A stretch of 64,000 bases of DNA from Aurantibacter aestuarii (lineage in GTDB: Bacteria > Bacteroidota > Bacteroidia > Flavobacteriales > Flavobacteriaceae). Location of the stretch: the NCBI RefSeq assembly GCF_003008425.1, contig NZ_PXOQ01000015.1, forward strand, positions 271,001 through 335,000, in the 5' to 3' direction. The translations under genes and the position numbers were made by a program. This document shows positions 9,539 to 17,844 of this stretch, in pieces. Within the stretch, counting starts at the first letter, position 1. Every line of letters starts with the position of its first letter. The notes beneath the pieces are model-generated. The model saw only the letters and a list, made by a program, of their open reading frames with translations, had not been told where the DNA came from and did no database searches.

Positions 9539-9545
9539 AAATTCT

Positions 9546-9553
9546 TATTTTCG
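9546..9553 (+). promoter_or_regulatory. Possible Bacteroidota-type -7 box upstream of gmd
   Basis: TATTTTCG matches the flavobacterial TAnnTTTG consensus at all but one base and sits 19 nt before the gmd start, in a 33-nt gap. No TTG -33 element is obvious. It is a weak candidate for an internal promoter of the GDP-sugar sub-operon. Confidence 0.25.
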
Positions 9554-9571
9554 CCATATAAACCAAACAAC

Positions 9572-10639
9572 ATGAAAGTAGCCTTAGTTACAGGAGTAAA
9601 CGGACAGGATGGTTCGTATTTAGCCGAATTATTATTAGAAAAAGGATACATGGTACATGGTATTATACGTCGTAGTTCGACATTTAATACGCATCGTATT
9701 GAGCACTTATATATAGATAACCTTTTAAAAGATCAACATAAAAACCAAAACATCAAATTGCATTATGGCGATATGACCGATGGTTCTAATTTAATTCGTT
9801 TGGTTCAGGAAACACAACCGGACGAAATTTATAATTTGGCGGCACAATCGCATGTAAAAGTCTCTTTTGACATGCCAGAATATACGGCAGAAACCGATGG
9901 GGTTGGAACTTTAAAGTTACTAGAAGCTATTCGAATTTGTGGCTTGACTAATAAAACACGTATCTATCAGGCTTCAACATCTGAATTATATGGTAAAGTA
10001 CAAGAAATTCCTCAAACAGAAACGACGCCTTTTTATCCACGTTCTCCTTATGGCGTGGCTAAATTATATGCCTTTTGGATTACCAAGAATTACCGTGAAT
10101 CTTACGGTATGTATGCGGTAAACGGAATTTTGTTTAATCATGAATCTGAGCGTAGAGGAGAAACTTTTGTGACCCGTAAAATTACTTTAGGAGCAGCAAG
10201 AATTGCAAAAGGTATACAAGAAAAATTATACTTAGGAAACTTAGACGCCAAACGTGACTGGGGTTATGCTAAAGATTATGTAGAATGTATGTGGTTAATG
10301 TTACAGCAGGATGTTCCTGAAGACTACGTCATTGGAACAGGCGTTCAATATACCGTAAGACGTTTTTGTGAATTGGCATTTAAAGAAGCAGGATTCGATT
10401 TAAAATGGGAAGGTAAAGCGGAGAATGAAAAAGGAATTTGTACTAAAACAGGGCAGGTCTTGATAGAGGTAGACCCTAATTATTACCGTTTAGCAGAAGT
10501 AGAAACCCTATTGGGTGATCCTACCAAAGCCAGAACTCAATTAGGCTGGAATCCACAAAAAACTTCATTTGAAGACTTAGTTAAAATTATGGTGCAACAT
10601 GATTTAGACTATGTAGTCAATTATAAAAACACCTATTAA
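9572..10639 (+). CDS. gmd: GDP-mannose 4,6-dehydratase
   Basis: This 355-residue extended SDR converts GDP-D-mannose to GDP-4-keto-6-deoxy-D-mannose. It has the full set of Gmd marks: [16 protein letters not shown] (6-21), the IIRRSS NADP-binding loop, STSELYG with the catalytic Thr/Glu region, and the Y160-x3-K164 pair in [27 protein letters not shown] is the conserved segment of tetrameric Gmd enzymes. Length and motifs match the bacterial family. Its product feeds the next gene and the ColD-like enzyme. GDP-mannose must come from ManB/ManC encoded elsewhere. Confidence 0.97.
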   Translation: MKVALVTGVNGQDGSYLAELLLEKGYMVHGIIRRSSTFNTHRIEHLYIDNLLKDQHKNQNIKLHYGDMTDGSNLIRLVQETQPDEIYNLAAQSHVKVSFDMPEYTAETDGVGTLKLLEAIRICGLTNKTRIYQASTSELYGKVQEIPQTETTPFYPRSPYGVAKLYAFWITKNYRESYGMYAVNGILFNHESERRGETFVTRKITLGAARIAKGIQEKLYLGNLDAKRDWGYAKDYVECMWLMLQQDVPEDYVIGTGVQYTVRRFCELAFKEAGFDLKWEGKAENEKGICTKTGQVLIEVDPNYYRLAEVETLLGDPTKARTQLGWNPQKTSFEDLVKIMVQHDLDYVVNYKNTY

Positions 10640-11565
10640 TGAAAATTTTCTTAACAGGTAATACTGGCATGGTTGGAAAGAATATTTTGGAGCATGCAAA
10701 AGCTTCAGAACATACATTTTTAACACCATTACGTCAAGACTTAAATTTAGAAGACAAGGAAGCGGTAAACGCCTATGTTAAAACCCATCAGCCGGATTTA
10801 ATTATTCATGCAGCTGGATTGGTTGGCGGCATTCAGGCAAATATGGCTCATCCGGTTAATTTTCTGGTTAAGAATTTAGATATTGGTCGTAACGTTATTA
10901 TGGCTGGACAGCAAAATAGGGTTAAGCAAGTACTTAATTTGTCAAGCTCTTGTATGTATCCGCGTTTGGCTCAAAATCCGTTACAGGAAGAGTTAATTTT
11001 AAAAGGTGAATTAGAGCCTACTAATGAAGGATATGCCTTAGCAAAGATAGTATCTACGCGTTTATGTGAGTATATCAATTCTGAAGACGATTTTTTTCAG
11101 TACAAAACCATTATTCCATGTAATTTATATGGCAGGCATGACACCTTTTCTCCACAACATTCGCATATGATTCCTGCGGTAATTAAAAAGATACACGATG
11201 CTAAAATAACCAATGACGCATCCGTTGGTATTTGGGGCACCGGAGAAGCCAGACGTGAATTTATGTTTGCTGAAGATTTAGCCGATTTTATATTTTATGC
11301 ACTGGAACATTTTTCAGACTTGCCACAAAACACCAATGTGGGTTTAGGTAAAGACTGGACCATAAACGAATACTATCAAACGATTGCCAAGGTTATAGGT
11401 TATACAGGTGAATTTATTCATGACACCTCAAAACCAACCGGCATGATGCAAAAACTAATAGACGACACCAAACTTAAAGCATTTGGCTGGCAAGCACAAA
11501 CGTCTTTAGAAGAAGGTATTGCAAAGACCTACGAATTTTATAAAAACACTGTTTTAAATGACTAA
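10639..11565 (+). CDS. GDP-L-colitose or GDP-L-fucose synthase (ColC/Fcl-like epimerase-reductase)
   Basis: This 308-residue SDR of the GDP-fucose synthase family performs C5 (and C3) epimerisation and C4 reduction of a GDP-4-keto-6-deoxyhexose. GNTGMVG at 7-13 binds NADPH, LSSSCMYP (101-108) holds the catalytic Ser/Cys, and Y132-x3-K136 (GYALAKI) the proton relay. The start overlaps the gmd stop (TAATG) and its end overlaps the colD-like gene by 8 nt. It is shorter and more divergent than E. coli Fcl. Sitting between gmd and a ColD homologue, it is a good candidate for ColC, which makes GDP-L-colitose from the 3-deoxy intermediate. Sequence alone does not separate ColC from Fcl. Confidence 0.85.
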   Translation: MKIFLTGNTGMVGKNILEHAKASEHTFLTPLRQDLNLEDKEAVNAYVKTHQPDLIIHAAGLVGGIQANMAHPVNFLVKNLDIGRNVIMAGQQNRVKQVLNLSSSCMYPRLAQNPLQEELILKGELEPTNEGYALAKIVSTRLCEYINSEDDFFQYKTIIPCNLYGRHDTFSPQHSHMIPAVIKKIHDAKITNDASVGIWGTGEARREFMFAEDLADFIFYALEHFSDLPQNTNVGLGKDWTINEYYQTIAKVIGYTGEFIHDTSKPTGMMQKLIDDTKLKAFGWQAQTSLEEGIAKTYEFYKNTVLND

Positions 11566-12718
11566 ATATCCACTAGCAACGTCAACTTGGGACGATAAAG
11601 AAATTGAAGCCATCAATACCGTAATTGCTTCAGACATGTACACCATGGGTAAACATGTACAGCAGTTTGAAGAAGAATTTTCAGACTTTGTGGGTTCTAA
11701 ATATAGTGTTATGGTTAATTCGGGCTCATCGGCTAATTTATTAGCAGTAGCCGCTTTGTTTTACACCAAAAACCCTAAAATTAAGCGAGGCGATGAGGTT
11801 ATTGTTCCTGCAGTCTCTTGGTCTACAACGTATTACCCTTTATACCAATATGGGTTAAAATTAAAATTTGTGGATGTGGATTTACACACCCTTAATTTTG
11901 ATTTGGAGCAGTTGGAACAAGCCATTACTAAAGATACTAAGATGATTATGGCTGTGAATTTGTTAGGAAACCCTAATGACTTTGATGCTATAAACGCACT
12001 TATAAAAGATACCGATATTGTTTTGGTGGAAGATAATTGTGAGTCTATGGGTGCCGAGTTTAACGGGAAACAAGCTGGAACTTTTGGAGTTATGGGAACG
12101 TTTTCAACGTTTTTCTCTCACCATATGGCCACTATGGAAGGCGGATTGGTAGTAACCGACGATGAAGAGTTATACCACGTCCTAATTGCGTTGCGTGCAC
12201 ATGGATGGACGCGTCATCTACCTAAAGAAAATAAAGTAGCAAATAAAAGCGACGATTGGTTTACGGAATCTTTTAGGTTTGTTTTACCAGGATATAATGT
12301 AAGACCTGTAGAAATGTCTGGCGCTATTGGCGTACAACAATTAAAAAAATTACCAGATTTTCTAGAAAAACGTCGTGAGAATGCGTTGTTATTTCAAGAA
12401 TTATTTAAAAATCACCCCGATTTTTATATCCAAAAAAACATTTCAAATAGTAGCTGGTTTGGGTTTAGTTTAATTATTAAGCCGGAATCTAAATTACAAC
12501 GAAATGATGTGGTTAAATTATTAACGGATCATCATATTGATTGTCGCCCTATAGTTACAGGTGATTTCACTAAAAATGAGGTGCTAAAATACTTCGATTA
12601 TGAGATTCATGGCGAAATGAAAAATGCCAAATATTTAGACACACATGGGTTGTTTGTTGGTAATCATCAAATTCCTTTAAAGGAGGAAATTAAACATTTG
12701 CATAAGGTATTGTCGTAA
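11558..12718 (+). CDS. colD: GDP-4-keto-6-deoxy-D-mannose 3-dehydratase (ColD)
   Basis: This 386-residue protein has the DegT/DnrJ/EryC1/StrS aminotransferase fold, but the PLP-binding lysine is replaced by histidine: the motif is FFSHHMATMEGG with His at 188-189, and codon 188 is CAC at 12119. That substitution defines the PLP/glutamate-dependent 3-dehydratase ColD, whose E. coli form uses His188. From memory the protein follows E. coli ColD almost end to end, e.g. YPLA.STWDD at the start, IIVPAVSWSTTYYPL-like and LVEDNCESMGA blocks, and PGYNVRP. It removes the C3 hydroxyl of the Gmd product, the committed step to colitose. A plain sugar aminotransferase is unlikely without the lysine. Confidence 0.9.
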   Translation: MTKYPLATSTWDDKEIEAINTVIASDMYTMGKHVQQFEEEFSDFVGSKYSVMVNSGSSANLLAVAALFYTKNPKIKRGDEVIVPAVSWSTTYYPLYQYGLKLKFVDVDLHTLNFDLEQLEQAITKDTKMIMAVNLLGNPNDFDAINALIKDTDIVLVEDNCESMGAEFNGKQAGTFGVMGTFSTFFSHHMATMEGGLVVTDDEELYHVLIALRAHGWTRHLPKENKVANKSDDWFTESFRFVLPGYNVRPVEMSGAIGVQQLKKLPDFLEKRRENALLFQELFKNHPDFYIQKNISNSSWFGFSLIIKPESKLQRNDVVKLLTDHHIDCRPIVTGDFTKNEVLKYFDYEIHGEMKNAKYLDTHGLFVGNHQIPLKEEIKHLHKVLS

Positions 12719-12761
12719 AGCAAGCTAAATCTTGCTAAACCACATATTTTGTTTATTTTAG
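12719..12761 (+). promoter_or_regulatory. Hairpin and possible promoter before the nonulosonate genes
   Basis: The 66-nt gap begins with a perfect 6-bp inverted repeat with a 6-nt loop (AGCAAG-N6-CTTGCT, 12719-12736) that touches the colD stop. It then offers a TTG at 12732-12734 and, 19 nt on, TATTTTAG at 12754-12761. This fits the flavobacterial TTG-N17-23-TAnnTTTG pattern with one mismatch. The hairpin has no T-tract, so it is not a strong terminator. It suggests that neuA-neuB can be transcribed separately. Confidence 0.3.
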
Positions 12762-12784
12762 CCTTTTAACCAGCAATAGATCAA

Positions 12785-13939
12785 ATGAAAAAGATTGGCT
12801 TTATTCCTCTACGAAAAGGTTCAAAAGGAATTCCCGGAAAAAACAAACGTAAAATGGTGGGACGACCATTGTTTACCTGGGTTTTGGGTGCGGCTTATTT
12901 TTCAGATTTAGATGAGGTTATAGTGTATACCGATGATGAAACGATTATTAATTTCATAGAGAAAGAATACCATTATACCTCAAAAATAAAAGTGGTACAT
13001 CGTCCGGAAGCTACTGCAACCGATACCGCTTCAACTGAAAGTGCTATGTTAGCTTATGCAGAACATATTCAATATGACTTTGATGTGTTTTGTTTATTGC
13101 AAGCTACATCGCCATTCACCACTTCAGAAAACATCAACGAGAGTTTAAAAAAATTAAACGAAGGTTTTGATTCTACCGTATCTGTAGTGCATACGCACCG
13201 CTTTTTATGGAATGAAGATGGCACAACAATTAATTACGATTATACTAACAGACCAAGACGTCAAGACTTTAAAGGTTTGCTAGTTGAAAATGGCGCTGTT
13301 TATACTTGTACCAAATCTGTTTTAAAAAACAAGCAAAACCGATTAGGAGATAAAGTGGCAGTTGTTAAAATGCCAGAAGATAGTTTATTAGAAATAGATT
13401 CTGAAACCGACTGGATTGCAATAGAACAACTTTTAATAGAACGCCAGCAACGAGCTAAAAGAACATCGCCACTCACTCATTTAGTGTTGGATGTGGATGG
13501 GGTTTTTACAGACGGTAGTATTACTTATACCAAAGATGGCGAGCATACCAAACGTTTCGATATGCGCGATGGTATGGGCTTAGAAATTTTGCGTCAGTTT
13601 AATATAAAAGTTATTATTATGACCAGCGAAAATTCAGAATTAGTCGCTAAACGTATGCAAAAACTTCAAATAAAGGATACCTATTTAGGTGTAAAAGATA
13701 AATTTACTTTGCTTCAAAAAATTGCCAAAGAGGACGGAATTTCATTAAGTCATTTTGCTTATATAGGAGACGATGTAAATGATCTTGCAAATATTTGTAG
13801 TGTGGGCTGGTCGTTTGCACCAAACAACGCTACCGCAATTGTCAAATTAAATGCCGATGTGGTCTTATCTAAAGACTCTGCAAATGGCGCGATTCGTGAA
13901 GCTTGCGAATTTATTTCAACGTATAATAAAAGATTTTAA
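12785..13939 (+). CDS. CMP-nonulosonate synthetase fused to a KdsC-like HAD phosphatase
   Basis: This 384-residue bifunctional protein has two domains. Residues 1-225 are an acylneuraminate cytidylyltransferase: GFIPLRKGSKGIPGKN (5-20) binds CTP, with LLQATSPFTT at 104-113. Residues 230-384 are a C0-type HAD phosphatase of the KdsC/KDN-9-phosphatase kind: LDVDGVFTDG with Asp236 and Asp238, MTSENSE at 279, Lys305, and GDDVNDL at 328. The phosphatase domain would dephosphorylate a nonulosonate 9-phosphate, the other would activate it to the CMP form. The same domain order is known in animal CMP-sialate synthetases. With the synthase next door, KDN is the leading product; Neu5Ac or another nonulosonate is possible. 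Confidence 0.88.
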   Translation: MKKIGFIPLRKGSKGIPGKNKRKMVGRPLFTWVLGAAYFSDLDEVIVYTDDETIINFIEKEYHYTSKIKVVHRPEATATDTASTESAMLAYAEHIQYDFDVFCLLQATSPFTTSENINESLKKLNEGFDSTVSVVHTHRFLWNEDGTTINYDYTNRPRRQDFKGLLVENGAVYTCTKSVLKNKQNRLGDKVAVVKMPEDSLLEIDSETDWIAIEQLLIERQQRAKRTSPLTHLVLDVDGVFTDGSITYTKDGEHTKRFDMRDGMGLEILRQFNIKVIIMTSENSELVAKRMQKLQIKDTYLGVKDKFTLLQKIAKEDGISLSHFAYIGDDVNDLANICSVGWSFAPNNATAIVKLNADVVLSKDSANGAIREACEFISTYNKRF

Positions 13940-13944
13940 ATAGA

Positions 13945-14817
13945 ATGGATATTAAAAAACCATACGTTATTGCAGAAATTGGTTGCAATCACAAAGGAAA
14001 TATGGCAACAGCCAAAGAATTAATTAAAGTTGCAAAGATTTTTTGTAACGTGGATGCTGTGAAGTTTCAAAAACGTAATAATATAGAATTGTTGACCGAG
14101 GAACAATATAACGCACCACACCCCAATCCCGTAAATTCTTATGGAGATACTTATGGTGCACACAGAGAGTTTTTAGAATTTGATGTGGAGCAGCACCAGG
14201 AATTAAAAACCTTTTGTGAAGATATTGGAGTGACCTATTCAACTTCGGTATGGGATGTAACCTCTGCTAAAGAAATTGCGTCGCTTAAACCGGAATTTAT
14301 TAAAATTCCTTCAGCGTGTAATAATAATGTAGCTATGCTGGAGTGGTTATGCGAAAATTATAAAGGAGAGATTCATATTTCTACAGGAATGACTACTAAA
14401 GATGAAATAGAGGGTTTAGTAGGATTATTTTCAAAATTTAACAGAGCTAAAGATTTAGTGCTTTACAACTGTACATCGGGTTATCCAGTACCATTTAAAG
14501 ATGTGTGTCTTTTAGATATTAATATTCTTAAAGAAAAATATGGCGATAAAGTTAAACACATAGGTTTTTCTGGTCACCATTTGGGTATTGCTGTAGATGT
14601 TGCAGCCTATACTTTAGGAGCAAATATTATTGAGCGCCACTATACTTTAGACCGTACTTGGAAAGGTACAGATCATGCTGCATCTTTGGAGCCTATGGGC
14701 TTAAGAAAGTTAAGCAGAGACTTATTGGCTGTGTATGATGCTTTAAGTTATAAGCCAACAGATATTTTACCAATTGAGCAAGTACAAAGAGATAAATTAA
14801 AAAACCAGAAAGGCTAA
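13945..14817 (+). CDS. Nonulosonic acid (KDN/NeuB-type) synthase, short form without SAF domain
   Basis: This 290-residue TIM-barrel synthase of the NeuB family condenses PEP with a hexose or N-acetylhexosamine (or its 6-phosphate). Family motifs are AEIGCNHKGN (10-19), AVKFQKRN (38-45), FSGHH (208-212, His211) and IERHYTLDRTWKGTDHAAS, with metal-binding His232. It ends at the barrel: the C-terminal antifreeze-like (SAF) domain of about 60 residues seen in standard NeuB is missing. Short forms are typical of 9-phosphate synthases, which agrees with the phosphatase domain of the preceding protein. No NeuC-type epimerase is in the window, favouring mannose-6-phosphate and KDN-9-phosphate; this is inference. 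Confidence 0.85.
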   Translation: MDIKKPYVIAEIGCNHKGNMATAKELIKVAKIFCNVDAVKFQKRNNIELLTEEQYNAPHPNPVNSYGDTYGAHREFLEFDVEQHQELKTFCEDIGVTYSTSVWDVTSAKEIASLKPEFIKIPSACNNNVAMLEWLCENYKGEIHISTGMTTKDEIEGLVGLFSKFNRAKDLVLYNCTSGYPVPFKDVCLLDINILKEKYGDKVKHIGFSGHHLGIAVDVAAYTLGANIIERHYTLDRTWKGTDHAASLEPMGLRKLSRDLLAVYDALSYKPTDILPIEQVQRDKLKNQKG

Positions 14818-14820
14818 ATT

Positions 14821-14869
14821 GAATTATGAATTATGAATTATGAATTATGAGTTATGATTTATGATTTGC
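14821..14869 (+). repeat. Degenerate heptanucleotide tandem repeat
   Basis: Four perfect copies of GAATTAT (14821-14848) are followed by GAGTTAT, GATTTAT and the decayed GATTTGC. The array fills the first half of the 103-nt gap between the NeuB-like gene and the next transferase. It is pure intergenic sequence with no coding potential. Comparable 7-nt periodicity is seen at 35890-35917. Confidence 0.85.
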
Positions 14870-14920
14870 GAGTCTGGATTTATGTAATTAAAAAGTTCTT
14901 GATTTTTAGATTTTTTATAA

Positions 14921-16315
14921 ATGAAGCAAAAAAAAGTATTTGTATTTTTCCCTGATGGCGTAGGACTTAGAAACTTTGCGTTTACCGATTTTAAATGGAT
15001 TGGTGAACAGATGGGATTTGATATTACCTATTGGAACAATACTGTTTTTTCTTTAAAAGACAACTTAGGGTTTAATGAGGTTAAGATAGAGAACCATCAA
15101 ATTCATCCGCTTACACCTCTCTATACACGTGCCAGAAAACGTGTAGAACTTAATGTTTCTGAACAAAAATTTAACGATCCAGTTTATCCAACCTATAAAT
15201 TTCCATTTAATTATAAAGGTTTAAAAAACACTGTAAAAAGTTTATATACAAGGCTTTTAATAGCCCAGTATAATTCTGAAAAAGGAGTAGAACGTATAAG
15301 GGCAAAAATAAACGCTTTAGAACGTAAAAACCCTAAATACACCTACTGTAAAGCACAGTTACAAGAACATCAACCCGATTTGGTATTTTGTACTACGCAA
15401 CGTGCTACGCAATCCATTTCAGCCTTGTTAGCCGCAAAAGATTTAGGCATACCAACCGCAGCTTTTGTGTATTCTTGGGACAATGTACCGAAAGCTATGC
15501 AAGTGGTGGAAACGGACTATTACTTTGTGTGGAGCGAGCATATGAAACGCGAAGTGCTGCAATACTATCCGTTTGTAAAAGAAAATCAGGTATTTGTAAC
15601 AGGAACCCCACAATTTGAACCCCATTTTGACAACAGTTTAATTAAGTCTAGAGACACTTTTTTTGCTGAAAACAATTTAGACGTTAATAAAAAATACATC
15701 TGTTTTTCTGGTGACGATGAAACCACATCGCCATTAGATCAGTATTATTTAGAAGATTTAGCTATAGCTGTTAGAAGTTTAAATGCTAAAGGCGAAAATT
15801 TAGGTATTATTTACAGAAAGTGTCCTGTAGATTTTACAACGCGATACGATAAAGTTGTGAAAGATTATAGTGATGTTATTGTTAAAATAGATCCTATCTG
15901 GAAACAAGTAGGCAGCCAGTGGAACCAAGTTTTACCAGCTAAAGAAGATTTTGAGATGCTGGTTAACGTCTGTTATCATTCCGAAATGGTTACTAATGTG
16001 TGTTCTAGTACCGTTTTTGACTTTGTAGCGCATAACAAGCCTTGTATTTATTATAATTACGAACAACCACAGCTTAAAAAAGGGATTCGTGATATTGGGC
16101 AGAACTACAAATATGTACATTTCAGGTCTATGCCTACTAAAGAGGCGGCAGTTTTTTGTGAAACTAAATCTCAATTAGAAGCTAAAGTAAAAGCGGTTTT
16201 AGACGGTACATTAACTAACGTCCCAGTTGGAAAAGAATGGTTTAAAGTTATTGCAGGTGTAACACCAGACGCTTCTTCTAAAAAGATTTGGGAAACAATT
16301 AAATCTATAATTTAA
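14921..16315 (+). CDS. GT-B glycosyltransferase-like protein, possible nonulosonate transferase
   Basis: This 464-residue soluble protein looks like a two-lobed GT-B enzyme. An N-terminal strand, VFVFFPDGVGLRNF, precedes a helical region, then LVFCTTQRATQSISALLAA and AFVYSWDNVPKAM at mid-protein. The C-terminal lobe has YICFSGDDETTSP and VTNVCSSTVFDFVAHNKP, a pattern like the nucleotide-binding half of CDP-glycerol/UDP-GlcNAc-epimerase-type enzymes. No family was firmly recognised. Its position directly after the CMP-nonulosonate genes makes it the best candidate for the transferase using that donor; this is inference from context. Confidence 0.6.
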   Translation: MKQKKVFVFFPDGVGLRNFAFTDFKWIGEQMGFDITYWNNTVFSLKDNLGFNEVKIENHQIHPLTPLYTRARKRVELNVSEQKFNDPVYPTYKFPFNYKGLKNTVKSLYTRLLIAQYNSEKGVERIRAKINALERKNPKYTYCKAQLQEHQPDLVFCTTQRATQSISALLAAKDLGIPTAAFVYSWDNVPKAMQVVETDYYFVWSEHMKREVLQYYPFVKENQVFVTGTPQFEPHFDNSLIKSRDTFFAENNLDVNKKYICFSGDDETTSPLDQYYLEDLAIAVRSLNAKGENLGIIYRKCPVDFTTRYDKVVKDYSDVIVKIDPIWKQVGSQWNQVLPAKEDFEMLVNVCYHSEMVTNVCSSTVFDFVAHNKPCIYYNYEQPQLKKGIRDIGQNYKYVHFRSMPTKEAAVFCETKSQLEAKVKAVLDGTLTNVPVGKEWFKVIAGVTPDASSKKIWETIKSII

Positions 16316-16317
16316 CT

Positions 16318-17844
16318 ATGCTTAATTTTATAAATAAGCTATATCAAAAAAAAATATCTTCTAAAGGCTTAGGCATTTTTAGGATTTGCTTTTCCCTTGT
16401 CTTACTTCTCGAGGTTAATAGGATTTATAGATATAAAGAACTATACTATGATCCTATTCCATTTATAGAATCCATAAATTTTAATTACACTTTGGTTTTG
16501 ATTTTATGGCAAATAAGTTTAGTTGCAATTTTTTTAGGTTTTTTTACAAGACTTTTTGCTATTATTAACTATATCATAGCTTTTATTTTAATTAATGACT
16601 TTGGTGTTTACGAATACCATATGGATTATGTGTATTTGGGTATTTCATTCCTTTTCATATTTGTGCCAACAGAAAAAAGTTATAGTATAGATGCAATTTT
16701 TAAATCACAAACATCTTCGAAAATATTAACACAAAAAACAAGTGTGTTGAGTTATTACAGTTTAGTATTTGTAGGAATTGCTTTGGTTTATTTCGGGTCT
16801 ATATTTTTTAAAATACGTTCTAATGCATGGCTAAATGGTTTAGGTATCTGGCTTCCATGTTCTTTACCGCAGGTAACTATAACCAATAATCAATGGGTTT
16901 TAAATCAAGAGTACTTTATAAAATTAATAGGTTACATAGCTCTTATTTTCGAACTTTTCTTTATTTTTTTATTTTTTGTTAAAAAATTTAGATTACCACT
17001 TTTTATCATTGGTGTAATTATGCATATAGGTATTGCAGCAGTATTTCCTATTCCATATTTTGCATTTGGCTATGTAGCCTTGTATTTATTATTAATTCCA
17101 GTATCATTTTGGGAGAAATTACACTATAACTTAAAATTCTATTCAGTTAAAAATAAGATAAAAAGTAATTTATTTTTAATTATCTACTTCTATTACTTTA
17201 AGCTTTTAAGCTTCAATTTATCTTCTTTTTTAAAACTTCGATTTATTAAATTGTTTTTTATTCTCATCTGTATTTTACAATTAAATGCTGCTGTAAATAT
17301 TAGTAGTGATAAAATTACAAATGTTATAAAAAAAAATATAAAAGAATCTGATTCTTATATTGTAATATTAAAAAGAACAGTAAAAACTATAAGAAATTTT
17401 TCTCAAGAGCTATTTGGGATAACAGGTCATGGAGTTTTTGTTGATGCTCATTATATTGGATTTGATAAGATTTTAACAATAAAATACAAAAATGAGTTCC
17501 TTCCGCTTTATGATGAAAACGGAATGCCTGGAAATTATTTAAAAAGTGGAATTTGGGCTAATTATAATTTTAGGGTAAATAAACCTTACGTTTTTAACAG
17601 TGAAAATAGTCAAACTAATTTAAAAAATGGATTTGTTCGTTATACTTCATATTGGACACGAAAGAATAATTTAGAATTAGATAATTTGGAATTTGATATT
17701 TTGATAAAAACTGTAAAAGCTAATTTTAATTGGGAAAAAGACCTACTCAGCAAAAACCTTGCTACGCCTTGGGAGACTGTAGGTAAAATAATTTGGAAAG
17801 ATAACAAGGCCAAAGTGGTTTTAGAAGATGTTGTAAATGAATAA
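16318..17844 (+). CDS. HTTM-domain polytopic membrane protein
   Basis: This 508-residue protein resembles the HTTM family, the membrane domain related to vitamin K-dependent gamma-carboxylase. The first segment GLGIFRICFSLVLLLEVNRI and several further helices up to about residue 330 form the membrane part. The last 170 residues (from VNISSDKITNVI) are soluble, probably periplasmic, and end close to the start of the next gene. Coding is AT-rich even for this genome. The carboxylase reaction is not established for bacterial members. In this locus it could modify the glycan or its lipid carrier. It overlaps the following gene by 8 nt. Confidence 0.65.
   Translation: MLNFINKLYQKKISSKGLGIFRICFSLVLLLEVNRIYRYKELYYDPIPFIESINFNYTLVLILWQISLVAIFLGFFTRLFAIINYIIAFILINDFGVYEYHMDYVYLGISFLFIFVPTEKSYSIDAIFKSQTSSKILTQKTSVLSYYSLVFVGIALVYFGSIFFKIRSNAWLNGLGIWLPCSLPQVTITNNQWVLNQEYFIKLIGYIALIFELFFIFLFFVKKFRLPLFIIGVIMHIGIAAVFPIPYFAFGYVALYLLLIPVSFWEKLHYNLKFYSVKNKIKSNLFLIIYFYYFKLLSFNLSSFLKLRFIKLFFILICILQLNAAVNISSDKITNVIKKNIKESDSYIVILKRTVKTIRNFSQELFGITGHGVFVDAHYIGFDKILTIKYKNEFLPLYDENGMPGNYLKSGIWANYNFRVNKPYVFNSENSQTNLKNGFVRYTSYWTRKNNLELDNLEFDILIKTVKANFNWEKDLLSKNLATPWETVGKIIWKDNKAKVVLEDVVNE

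Noticed and set aside
11558..12718. GDP-perosamine synthase or another sugar aminotransferase
   Set aside because: The PLP lysine is replaced by histidine, which is incompatible with transamination and matches ColD.
12785..13939. CMP-KDO synthetase (KdsB) with KDO-8-phosphatase
   Set aside because: The N-terminal motif RKGSKGIPGKN is that of acylneuraminate cytidylyltransferases, and the adjacent synthase is NeuB-like, not KdsA.
14821..14869. Possible CRISPR array
   Set aside because: The units are 7 nt, contiguous and without spacers, so this is a simple tandem repeat.
14907..14914. TAGATTTT as a -7 promoter box for the gene at 14921
   Set aside because: It is only 6 nt from the start codon and has a mismatch, leaving no room for a leader.
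15388..15625. Two overlapping short frames, one on each strand
   Set aside because: Both lie inside the GT-B-like gene at 14921, which has a long continuous frame and sensible composition; the short ones have none.
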